Counted from the stretch's first letter, positions 1-5,728 are shown. The stretch: 6,771 nt of DNA from SCUN01 sp964355365 (GCA_964355365.1 CAYHEX010000247.1:1-6771); one strand, 5' to 3'. Translations and numbers: made by a program. The notes: generated by a model not told the origin, from the sequence alone.

Positions 1-74
1 CGCATGATGTCCATCGTCAAACCCGCGACCGTGATGTCCATCTGCAGCGCCGTGAGGAGTGGGTTAGTTAGCAC
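1..74 (-). other. Possible 5' end of a divergent gene, cut by the window edge
   Basis: On the minus strand a frame is open from a GTG at 74 (or an ATG at 41) to the window edge. It would read MDITVAGLTMDIMR after the ATG, with nearly every third codon position G or C. I recognise no family in so short a piece. The plus strand is also open in the matching phase, ending at a TAG at 88-90, so the piece could instead be the 3' end of a plus-strand gene. No clear ribosome binding site precedes either minus-strand start. If the minus-strand reading is right, positions 42-99 are a bidirectional control region shared with higBA. Confidence 0.25.
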
Positions 75-99
75 GCTACGTGTGCTATAGTGCTAGCCA
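64..99 (+). promoter_or_regulatory. higBA promoter overlapped by a TAGCAC/GTGCTA operator
   Basis: An extended -10 element (TGC then TATAGT at 86-91) lies 8 bases before the toxin GTG at 100, with a weak -35-like TTAGTT at 64-69. It is covered by an inverted repeat, TAGCAC at 69-74 and GTGCTA at 82-87, plus another direct GTGCTA at 90-95. The half-sites flank and include the -10 box, as expected of an operator through which HigA or the HigBA complex represses its own operon. Transcription would start at about 97-100, leaving the toxin essentially leaderless. Confidence 0.55.
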
Positions 100-360
100 G
101 TGATTCGGACGATCGCAGACGACGCGACCCGGGACATCTGGAATGGCGTGAATACCAAGATGGCGCGCCGAATTCCGAAAGACCTGTGGCCGACCGTACG
201 GCGTAAGCTGGATCAAATCGATTCAGTGTCGACACTCGAGGCGCTCAAGGTGCCGCCAGGCAACGGTTGGCACGCGATCCGGGTCAACGATCAATACCGC
301 ATTGTGTTTCGGTTCGAGGGCACGGACGCTCTCGACGTTCGATGCACGGACTATCACTGA
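100..360 (+). CDS. higB: HigB-type mRNA-interferase toxin with a missing active-site loop
   Basis: This 86-residue protein belongs to the HigB branch of the RelE superfamily, ribosome-dependent endoribonucleases that cleave translated mRNA. Visible family features are the N-terminal MIRTIADDATRDIW helix, the RRKL helix near 34-37, the LKVPPGN turn (49-55), the core strand IRVNDQYRIVF (60-70) and the C-terminal DYH (84-86). DYH matches the catalytic D-Y-H end of Proteus HigB. Relatives are about 92 residues long and have roughly ten more residues between the PPGN turn and the core strand, containing an H/E-x-LKGD-like loop. Here N55 is followed directly by GWHAIRVN, with no sign of a frameshift. 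The GTG start was chosen because it fits the family N-terminus; no Shine-Dalgarno sequence precedes it. HigA follows 11 bp downstream. The family call is firm, but whether it is active is uncertain. Confidence 0.88.
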   Translation: MIRTIADDATRDIWNGVNTKMARRIPKDLWPTVRRKLDQIDSVSTLEALKVPPGNGWHAIRVNDQYRIVFRFEGTDALDVRCTDYH

Positions 361-371
361 GGAACGCGACC

Positions 372-695
372 ATGCTGCCGACCCATCGCCCACCAACGCA
401 TCCCGGCGAGATGCTGATGAAGGAATTTCTCGAGCCACTCGGCGTGTCGCAGGTTGACGCAGCCAAGCGTATGAACATTCCGTTTCAGCGCCTGAATGCC
501 ATCGTGAAGGGGCGTCGCGGTGTCAGTGCGGATACCGCGCTGCTCTTTGAAGCGCTGACCCGCTGGGACGCTCATATCTGGATGACGCTTCAGGCCAAGT
601 GGGATCTGTGGCACGCGCTGCGAGCCCGGGGGCGAAAACCGCAAGTGAAAGCGCTCCCGAGGCTGAAGTCACTGACAGCCCAAGCCCATTCGTGA
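372..695 (+). CDS. higA: HigA-type antitoxin, XRE-family HTH protein
   Basis: This 107-residue protein is the partner antitoxin of HigB. It should bind and neutralise the toxin and repress the operon through its helix-turn-helix. The HigA signature is clear: THPGEMLMKEFLEPLG at 9-24, the first HTH helix around VSQVDAAKRMNI (25-36), the recognition helix and turn PFQRLNAIVKGRRG (37-50), then VSADTALLFEALTRWDAHIW and LQAKWDLW (51-80). A basic tail (84-107) follows. The frame stays open upstream to 267, but the ATG at 372 is preferred: it gives the normal family N-terminus and has GAGGA at 359-363, overlapping the toxin stop codon, with an 8-nt spacer. Coupling to toxin translation is therefore likely. 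The product looks intact. Confidence 0.92.
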   Translation: MLPTHRPPTHPGEMLMKEFLEPLGVSQVDAAKRMNIPFQRLNAIVKGRRGVSADTALLFEALTRWDAHIWMTLQAKWDLWHALRARGRKPQVKALPRLKSLTAQAHS

Positions 696-708
696 TGATC
701 TGACATAG

Positions 709-805
709 GAAGGGCGGCCGATGTTCTGGCCGCCCTTCTGACGTTTGACTTTGTTTCCAGCTTCCGGCTTTGTTTCTGCCTTGTGCCTTCTGCCTTCTGC
801 CTTGT
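709..805. repeat. Interspersed element, copy 1: hairpin plus heptamer array
   Basis: The left part is an 11-bp perfect inverted repeat, GAAGGGCGGCC at 709-719 and GGCCGCCCTTC at 728-738, around the 8-base loop GATGTTCT. The right part (736-805) divides into ten successive 7-base units with no indel, the clearest being TTCTGAC, GTTTGAC, GCCTTGT and GCCTTCT (twice). The unit matches copy 3 (4585-4681) without a gap and with only six differences. Placed 13 bases after the higA stop, the hairpin with its pyrimidine-rich tail could terminate the higBA transcript. The flanking ATAG is shared by all three copies. The origin is unknown; a REP-like or short tandemly repeated heptamer element is the nearest known type. 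Confidence 0.85.
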
Positions 806-807
806 TA

Positions 808-825
808 CCGCCGCCGCCGCCGCCG
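808..825. repeat. (CCG)6 trinucleotide repeat
   Basis: Six perfect CCG units directly follow the heptamer array of copy 1 and lie 67 bases before the start of the next gene. Copy 3 is not followed by this tract. It may be slippage prone and sits where the promoter or leader of the propeller-phosphoesterase gene should lie. Confidence 0.8.
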
Positions 826-892
826 CACTGGCGACCGCACCTTGCGCGAAAAAGTCACGTGATCGTGGCATCGTGCACAGTAGAGTTTCGTC

Positions 893-3607
893 ATGTTGAT
901 CCTGCTGTTGCTGCTTCTTCAGGCCCTCGCACAGTCTCCACGGTCGCCACAGGCCGTGCCCCCCGACCCGGGCGTCATCGCGACCGACCAACGGATCACA
1001 CCCGCCGGCGTGCAGAGCGCGTTCGAAGGGCGCGTCAGCGGCGTGCGGTTCGGCTCCAACGCCCGTGAGCTCTGGGTGGCCGTCCCCGGCGAAATGTACC
1101 GGCTCGATCTCGGGCGCGACCGCGTGGCCGCGACTGCGAAATTCGATGGCCGGCCCGGCGTGCATGGCGTGGCCGTTGATCCGGCCAACGGGCGCGTGCT
1201 CGTCTCCTCAGTCGGGCGACTGCCATCCGACATTCAGCGCACACCGGGAGCGCCACGCGCAAAGGCCGTCTCGCAGGTCCTTTTCTATGACGGCGCCGCC
1301 ACCGGAACGCTGGCGGCCCACCACGGCACGCGCGCACTCGGCAGCGACATGATCGGCGCACCGGCCGTCGCCCGGACCAGTGCCCAGGGGCCGCGCCTCG
1401 CCGTCGTCCCGCTGCCCGCCAACGACGCGCTCGCCGTGCTCAACGCCGACACCGGCGCGCTTATCGACACGATCGCCCTCGGCGTGCTGCCCGTGTCGGC
1501 GGTGATCTCCGACGACGGGCGCACCGCATGGGTGAGCCTCTTCGGCGGTCCGAAGCCCGCGTCCGGAGATCGCGCTGCGCTTCAGTGCTGCGACCCCATG
1601 GCCGAGCGTGTGCGCGTGGACGCGCGCGGCATCGCCGAGCGGGGAAGCGTGGTCCGCGTGGACCTCGTGTCGCGCACGGTCGCGGCCACGATCCCGGTTG
1701 GACTACATCCGAGCGGCCTGGCCTACGACCGCCGGCGCGAACTCCTGTACGTCGCCAACGGGAACTCCGACGAGGTTTCGGTGGTCGACACGCGCACGGA
1801 TCGCGTCATCACGACGCTGGCGATCGCGCCGTTCCAGCAGCGGCTCACCGGGCTCGCGCCCACGGCCGTGGCGGTGTCTCCGAATGGGCGTCGGCTCTAT
1901 GTGGCGCTCGGCGGCGTGAATGCGGTTGCTGTCTACGATGTGCAGGAGAGTGCGCCGCGCTTACTGGGCCTCATCCCCACCGGGTGGTATCCGTCGAGTC
2001 TCGACGTGAGCAGCGATGGCCGCGCCCTCGCGGTGGGCACGCTGCTCGGCGTTGGCTCCGGCACCGGTGAGACCGCCGGCATGCGTGGCCGCTATGTGCA
2101 CGCCGTACGCGGTTCGGTGAACGTCGTTGATGTGTCGAGTGACGCGCCGCTGGCGGCGTGGACCACCTCTGTCGCGCAGAACAACCGTCTGGCACTCACT
2201 CAAGGCCCTGACGCCCCGCCGGTCTCACCGCGTCCGGGCGTGGCTCCCCGTGCCGTGCCCGAGCGCCCCGGCGAACCGTCGCCCATTCAGCACGTGGTCT
2301 TCATCATCCGGGAGAATCGCACCTACGATCAGGTGCTGGGCGATCTGGACCGTGGCGCCCGCGATCCGTCGCTCGTGATGTATGGCCGCGGCGTGACACC
2401 CAACACCCACGCACTCGCCGAGCAGTTCGTGGTGCTCGACCACTTCTTCGCATCCGGCGGCAACTCAGCAGATGGCCATCAGTGGCTGACGCAGGCCAAC
2501 GAGACCGACTACCCGATGTGGCCGCTGTACTACGGCAGGAGCTACCCCTCAGAAGGCGAGGATCCGCTCGCGTATTCGTCTGGCGGCTTTCTCTGGGAGG
2601 CCGCGCGCGCCAAAGGCCGCACAGTGAGCGTGTTCGGCGAGTACGCCCCCGGCCCCAAGACGAATCGGCCCGAGTTCCGTTCCGCCATGCTGGCGCAGTG
2701 GAGGGATTCGCAGCCGCATGATCCGGCCGTCTTCCGTCGTGCGTTCGCCGGCACGTACGACACGCGATCCGACATCCCGTCGCTCGACGCGTTGCTCGTT
2801 CGCGAGTACCCGGGCTGGTCGATGGAGACGCCGGATGTCGCCAAGGCGGACGTCATCCTCGATCACCTGCGCGAGTGGGAGGCGAAGAAGGCGATGCCGA
2901 ACCTCACGATGGTGATCCTGCCGTCCGACCACACGTCCGGCACGTCGGAAGGGTGGTGCACACCAAGCGCGTGCGTGGCCGACAACGATCTCGCGCTCGG
3001 CAAGATCGTTGAAGGCCTCTCACATTCATCGTTTTGGCCATCGATGGCGATCATGGTTGTGGAGGACGACGCGCAGAATGGCGTCGACCACATCGACGGG
3101 CACCGCACCGTGGCGCTCGTGGCGAGTCCGTATGCGCGGCGCGGGATCGTCGACAGCACGTTCTACAGTCAGCCGAGCATGGTGAAGTCGATCGAACTGA
3201 TGCTCGGGTTGCCGGCGCTGAGTCTCTTCGACCTCGTGGCGACCGACATGCGCGCGAGCTTCATTGGCGAGGGGGAGTCGCCCGACTTCACGCCCTTTAC
3301 TGCGCTGCAACCGACCCAATCGCTGTACTCCGTGAATCCGAAGCCGTCGTCGATCCGCGGAGCGTTCGCGTCGGCTCGCCAGCAGGCGGCGCGAGAGTCG
3401 GGCCGGATGGACTTCGACGAACCGGATGCCGCGCCATCGGACCGATTGAATGTGATTCTCTGGCACGACGCGCGCGGATGGGGCACGCGTTATCCCGGCG
3501 TGAAGCGATCGTTGTTCTTTCCGATGTCGGTGGATCTGAGCGACGACGAACGCGAGGAACGGGGAAAGCGCAAGGTGCGCGGGCCTCGAGCGGGGAAACA
3601 GCGGTAG
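893..3607 (+). CDS. Secreted YncE-like beta-propeller / alkaline-phosphatase-superfamily phosphoesterase
   Basis: This 904-residue protein has a short leucine-rich signal peptide (MLILLLLLLQALA, likely cut before Q14), so it should act outside the cytoplasm. Residues about 40-440 form a YVTN/YncE-type beta-propeller with repeats such as LLYVANGNSDEVSVVDTRTD and RRLYVALGGVNAVAVYDV. Residues about 460-800 are a phosphoesterase domain of the alkaline phosphatase superfamily (the PF04185 type that includes acid phosphatase AcpA and phospholipases C). Motifs in order are ENRTYD (474-479), GNSADGHQW (523-531), PSDHT (677-681) and EDDAQNGVDHIDGHRT (724-739). By analogy with AcpA, E474/N475, S525 and D725/D726 are candidate active-site or metal ligands. 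The tail from about 885 is highly charged. The start is fixed by an in-frame TAG at 881-883; only a weak AGAG precedes it. The substrate cannot be told; the two-domain layout matches proteins named bifunctional YncE/alkaline phosphatase family proteins. Confidence 0.9.
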   Translation: MLILLLLLLQALAQSPRSPQAVPPDPGVIATDQRITPAGVQSAFEGRVSGVRFGSNARELWVAVPGEMYRLDLGRDRVAATAKFDGRPGVHGVAVDPANGRVLVSSVGRLPSDIQRTPGAPRAKAVSQVLFYDGAATGTLAAHHGTRALGSDMIGAPAVARTSAQGPRLAVVPLPANDALAVLNADTGALIDTIALGVLPVSAVISDDGRTAWVSLFGGPKPASGDRAALQCCDPMAERVRVDARGIAERGSVVRVDLVSRTVAATIPVGLHPSGLAYDRRRELLYVANGNSDEVSVVDTRTDRVITTLAIAPFQQRLTGLAPTAVAVSPNGRRLYVALGGVNAVAVYDVQESAPRLLGLIPTGWYPSSLDVSSDGRALAVGTLLGVGSGTGETAGMRGRYVHAVRGSVNVVDVSSDAPLAAWTTSVAQNNRLALTQGPDAPPVSPRPGVAPRAVPERPGEPSPIQHVVFIIRENRTYDQVLGDLDRGARDPSLVMYGRGVTPNTHALAEQFVVLDHFFASGGNSADGHQWLTQANETDYPMWPLYYGRSYPSEGEDPLAYSSGGFLWEAARAKGRTVSVFGEYAPGPKTNRPEFRSAMLAQWRDSQPHDPAVFRRAFAGTYDTRSDIPSLDALLVREYPGWSMETPDVAKADVILDHLREWEAKKAMPNLTMVILPSDHTSGTSEGWCTPSACVADNDLALGKIVEGLSHSSFWPSMAIMVVEDDAQNGVDHIDGHRTVALVASPYARRGIVDSTFYSQPSMVKSIELMLGLPALSLFDLVATDMRASFIGEGESPDFTPFTALQPTQSLYSVNPKPSSIRGAFASARQQAARESGRMDFDEPDAAPSDRLNVILWHDARGWGTRYPGVKRSLFFPMSVDLSDDEREERGKRKVRGPRAGKQR

Positions 3608-3627
3608 ACGCCGGAACTGAATAGAAA

Positions 3628-3653
3628 AGGGCGGCCGATGTTCTGGCCGCCCC
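3628..3653 (-). terminator. Interspersed hairpin, copy 2; likely terminator of the brnTA operon
   Basis: An 8-bp perfect stem (GGGCGGCC at 3629-3636, GGCCGCCC at 3645-3652) surrounds the same GATGTTCT loop as copy 1, making 24 central bases identical to it. Read on the minus strand the stem is followed by TTTTCTATT, a good U-rich tail, about 115 bases past the brnA stop. On the plus strand the tail is poor. It also sits 21 bases past the stop of the phosphoesterase gene, between two convergent genes. The heptamer array is almost gone: only pieces such as TTCTGTACCTTCTG remain after it. The rest of 3654-3767 holds no feature I can support. Confidence 0.65.
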
Positions 3654-3767
3654 TCAGGTTCTGTACCTTCTGTCGTTCAACTTGCCAGCGTCTACGGCTC
3701 AATCGCCCATGGCCGTTCCCACGTTCGCATCGCGCGGTGCCGCTGAATCAGCGGAAGATCTTTGCGC

Positions 3768-4061
3768 CTACGCGACGTTGCCGCGGGCGTGCTGCGCCAG
3801 AATCTCGTTGATGAGCGTCTGATAGCCGACCTTCCGCTTACGCGCTTCCTTGCGGAATGTCTCGAGGACGTCGACGTCCACACGAATCGCAATGAGTTGC
3901 CGCGCACGATCACCGAGGGGCGGTCGCCCCACGCGCCGCATGGCCTGTAACTGTGCGGACGATGAATCAGGAATATCCGAGAAGTTAATCTTTCGCCGAG
4001 TAGGCGGCGCGCTCGCGGCGGCTCGCGTGCCGCGCGCTGATGAGACGGATTGCTTCGACAT
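3768..4061 (-). CDS. brnA: BrnA-type antitoxin
   Basis: This 97-residue protein is the antitoxin partner of BrnT and would bind the toxin and repress the operon. Family features are KINFSDIPDSS (24-34), the basic GRPPLGDRA (45-53) and a C-terminal ribbon-helix-helix region starting IAIRVDVDVLETFRKEA (57-73) and ending KVGYQTLINEILAQHA (77-92). The N-terminal 23 residues are Ser/Ala/Arg-rich and probably disordered. The ATG at 4061 is well supported: GAGGAG lies at 4075-4070 with an 8-nt spacer, inside the toxin gene, and no alternative GTG or TTG follows soon after. The first 77 bases overlap the end of brnT in another frame, which couples the two genes. It looks intact. Confidence 0.9.
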   Translation of the reverse strand: MSKQSVSSARGTRAAASAPPTRRKINFSDIPDSSSAQLQAMRRVGRPPLGDRARQLIAIRVDVDVLETFRKEARKRKVGYQTLINEILAQHARGNVA

Positions 4062-4269
4062 GGCCTGTGCTCCTCAGGGTATACACCACCATCAGAACGT
4101 TCCCGGCCGCTGATCGGCCCAGCCGGCGAAAGCGAGACTCCTTCGCCGAGTGCTGCAGATCTGGACCATCGAGAGCGTTCGTGTCGAGAAAGACCGTGAC
4201 GGCGTCGTCAAAACTCACGCCGTGCTTGTCCGCGTTGGCTTGTGCCTTACGTGGATCCCACTCGAACAC
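3985..4269 (-). CDS. brnT: BrnT-type ribonuclease toxin (DUF497)
   Basis: This 94-residue protein of the BrnT family has a RelE-like fold and in Brucella acts as an RNase that blocks translation. The family pattern is complete: MFEWDPRKAQANADKHGVSF (1-20), then the SRFRRLGRSAAGNVLMVVYT core (45-64), and RLISARHASRRERAAY (75-90), the usual C-terminal motif with conserved arginine and glutamate. The start is the GTG at 4269, which gives exactly the MFEWDP N-terminus of the family. No Shine-Dalgarno sequence precedes it and a -10-like box ends only six bases upstream, so the message is probably leaderless. The gene lies 46 bp downstream of the DUF433 gene on the same strand and overlaps brnA by 77 bp. 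No missing segment is evident. Confidence 0.92.
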   Translation of the reverse strand: MFEWDPRKAQANADKHGVSFDDAVTVFLDTNALDGPDLQHSAKESRFRRLGRSAAGNVLMVVYTLRSTGHVEAIRLISARHASRRERAAYSAKD

Positions 4270-4284
4270 GAATTAAGTATATAC
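4270..4284 (-). promoter_or_regulatory. Probable brnTA -10 box with an overlapping palindrome
   Basis: On the minus strand TATACT occupies 4281-4276, six bases before the toxin GTG. It lies within the perfect 8-bp palindrome GTATATAC (4277-4284), a plausible repressor target. I see no convincing -35 hexamer at the right distance; the region sits in the short gap after the DUF433 gene, so read-through from that gene is also possible. Confidence 0.4.
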
Positions 4285-4315
4285 CGAATGCAACGACGGG
4301 GCAGACTCGACCCGC

Positions 4316-4534
4316 TCAGGCCACCTCAAGCGAGCGCGACGCGTGCTCCAGAACGAGGCGGATCTGCTCCCGCGTCACACCGGGAAACCACTCGAGGAAC
4401 TCGGACACTTGGGCGCCGTCCTCGATGTTCTGAAAGAGCGCCGTCACCGGGACACGAGTGCTACGAAAGACCCATGCATCGCTGACACGATCAGGGCTGC
4501 GCTCGACGGCGGGGCATAGTGACCAGTCGATCAT
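4316..4534 (-). CDS. DUF433 family protein (antitoxin-like) without its usual toxin
   Basis: This 72-residue protein matches the DUF433 family (PF04255) across its whole length: MIDWSLCPAVERSPDRVSDA (1-20), WVFRSTRVPVTALFQNIEDG (21-40), and FLEWFPGVTREQIRLVLEHA (46-65). These proteins carry a small winged or helix-turn-helix-like DNA-binding region and are commonly found as the antitoxin-like partner beside a PIN-like DUF5615 gene. Here the next gene downstream, 46 bp on, is brnT, and no DUF5615 frame is visible on either side. The ATG at 4534 gives the normal family N-terminus; only a weak GAAG precedes it. It may be a leftover half of a lost module or an extra regulator of brnTA. The family call is firm; the role is not. 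Confidence 0.85.
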   Translation of the reverse strand: MIDWSLCPAVERSPDRVSDAWVFRSTRVPVTALFQNIEDGAQVSEFLEWFPGVTREQIRLVLEHASRSLEVA

Positions 4535-5630
4535 GGCTTCATGCTACGCCCGGGTGGTGCGGATTCCAAACGAACACAATAGACGAAGGGCGGCCGATGC
4601 TCTGGCCGCCCTTCTGACTTCTGACTTTGTTTCCAGCTTCCGGCTTTGTTTCTGCCTTGTGCCCTGTGCCTTCTGCCTTGCTATCCGTCGGGATGCGGAT
4701 CGTGACGATGCGCGGCGCGTGCTTGGAGATGTCACCGCGCGGGGGCACTTTGACAAATCTGGATGGCGTACGCACTGGGTCACGACCGTCGGCGCCGGCA
4801 TCGCCGCCGTGCTGCAGCGGCCGTATGACGCGGTGCTCCTTGACCTGCTGTTGAAAGAGGAGGGTCTTCCAGACGGTGATGGTCTGGATGTGCTCCGGGC
4901 GATGCGGGCACATGGCCTGCAGACCCCCGTTGTTATCTGCTCGTCGTACGGCACCGAGCGTCTCTCGATCGAACTCGGACAGGAATTCGGCGTGGTGACT
5001 GTCCTCGCGAAACCGGTCGACACGCGCACGCTATTGATGTGCCTAGCAGCAGCAGCAGCAGCAGCGAAGACCACTCATGAGCCGATCGCCGTGGCCGGCG
5101 CAGAGCTTGCTCTCGTCGACTTCGCGAGCGCCTCGGCCGCGGGCAGGTGCCTTGGGATCTTGCTGCGTGCAATCGGCGACCGGGCGTTGCCGATCCGGCC
5201 GTTCGCGCGGCTCAGCGAGGAGATTGTTCGTCTCAGCGGTCACGGAGCGCCGGATCGCGCGCGCGCTGGAGTTGCGATCAGTGAGGCGTATCAGTTGCGG
5301 GCGACTCCCGACCAAGCACTCGACAAGATCCTGTCGGTCTTGCTGGCATCCGAGGTCGCTGGGGCGCAGGAACTCGCGCGAGTCTGTGAGATGTCCGTCA
5401 AGGCTGTGCGCAAGAAACTCATGGACGCAACTGGGCACGGGATTGGTTGGTGGCGGAGGATGGCGCGCGTGAGGCGATTCGTCGTCAGACTCCGTGGAAC
5501 ACCTGATCAGGTGGCGCAATGCGCATTCGGCGCGGGGTACTCGAACAGTCAGCAGGCCTCGCGCGATTGCGACAGCGTGATTGGGTTGAGTCCGACGCGC
5601 GTTCGGGACCTCGCCGCGCAACGGAACTGA
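4533..5630 (+). CDS. Response-regulator-like protein with AraC-type HTH; 5' end remodelled by a repeat
   Basis: Counting from the ATG at 4533 (365 residues), a receiver-like domain is visible at about 75-170: SGWRTHWVTT, YDAVLLDLLL with the candidate phospho-acceptor D104, LPDGDGLDVLRAMRAHG, PVVICSSYGTE and the conserved lysine K160 in LAKPVD. A seven-alanine linker (172-178) leads to a middle region and a C-terminal AraC/XylS-type DNA-binding domain (about 275-365): ELARVCEMSVKAVRKKLMDATG, WWRRMARVRRF and YSNSQQASRDCDSVIGLSPTRVRDL. It is probably a two-component regulator; no histidine kinase is nearby. The first strand of a receiver (a hydrophobic run followed by an acidic pair) is absent; instead RRDADRDDARRVLGD follows directly on repeat copy 3. 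The start is uncertain: ATG 4458, ATG 4533, GTG 4659 and GTG 4719 are all in frame and none has a good ribosome site. It may be a 5'-damaged gene. Confidence 0.7.
   Translation: MASCYARVVRIPNEHNRRRAADALAALLTSDFVSSFRLCFCLVPCAFCLAIRRDADRDDARRVLGDVTARGHFDKSGWRTHWVTTVGAGIAAVLQRPYDAVLLDLLLKEEGLPDGDGLDVLRAMRAHGLQTPVVICSSYGTERLSIELGQEFGVVTVLAKPVDTRTLLMCLAAAAAAAKTTHEPIAVAGAELALVDFASASAAGRCLGILLRAIGDRALPIRPFARLSEEIVRLSGHGAPDRARAGVAISEAYQLRATPDQALDKILSVLLASEVAGAQELARVCEMSVKAVRKKLMDATGHGIGWWRRMARVRRFVVRLRGTPDQVAQCAFGAGYSNSQQASRDCDSVIGLSPTRVRDLAAQRN
4585..4681. repeat. Interspersed element, copy 3: hairpin plus heptamer array
   Basis: The stem arms GAAGGGCGGCC (4585-4595) and GGCCGCCCTTC (4604-4614) enclose GATGCTCT, one base different from the loop of the other copies. 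Ten heptamer units follow at 4612-4681, starting TTCTGACTTCTGAC. Against copy 1 the whole 97 bases align without a gap and differ at six positions (one in the loop, five in the array). Unlike the other copies it follows no gene end: it lies between the divergent DUF433 start and the regulator, and its plus strand is open in frame with the regulator. Confidence 0.85.
5045..5065. repeat. (AGC)7 tract encoding a seven-alanine linker
   Basis: Seven perfect AGC units read in the regulator's frame as six GCA codons and one GCG, giving Ala7 right after the receiver-like domain. The nearly uniform codon use, unlike the mixed alanine codons elsewhere in the gene, points to recent slippage expansion. 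Changes of one unit would alter linker length without breaking the frame. Confidence 0.85.
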
Positions 5631-5728
5631 GCGGCGTCAGTTCTGCTACGTCAAACGCACGAATCGTCACGTGTGAGCGCTAGACAGTCGGCGCGCCGGC
5701 GTTGCAGTATCACGCCGAGGTTTGACCC

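Noticed and set aside
709..738. Integron attC sites flanking TA cassettes
   Set aside because: Repeats between small modules suggested a cassette array, but the stems lack recognisable core sites with the R and L box layout, the genes face both ways, and no integrase is present.
709..805. CRISPR array
   Set aside because: The heptamers are contiguous with no spacers and the unit is far too short; no cas genes are present.
590..1165. Minus-strand frames across 590-1165 and 4539-5074 that share a similar Lys/Arg/Gln-rich peptide
   Set aside because: The shared peptide (QKAEGTRQKQSRKLETKS or close) is the antisense translation of the heptamer array in copies 1 and 3. The rest of each frame is antisense to the phosphoesterase or regulator gene, with no start signal or family match.
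893..3607. Many internal frames on both strands within the phosphoesterase gene
   Set aside because: They are high-GC shadow frames rich in Arg/Ala/Pro with no family motifs; the 904-residue frame explains the region with continuous domain structure.
4696..4854. Plus-strand frame starting MRIVTMRGACLEM as the true N-terminus of the regulator through a frameshift
   Set aside because: Its first residues look slightly receiver-like, but the following sequence does not resemble a receiver and does not join the SGWRTHWVTT frame at any sensible point.
5689..5698. CGGCGCGCCG palindrome in the gap before the metallopeptidase
   Set aside because: A ten-base GC palindrome is expected by chance in DNA of this composition; there is no T tract after it and no promoter element aligned with it.
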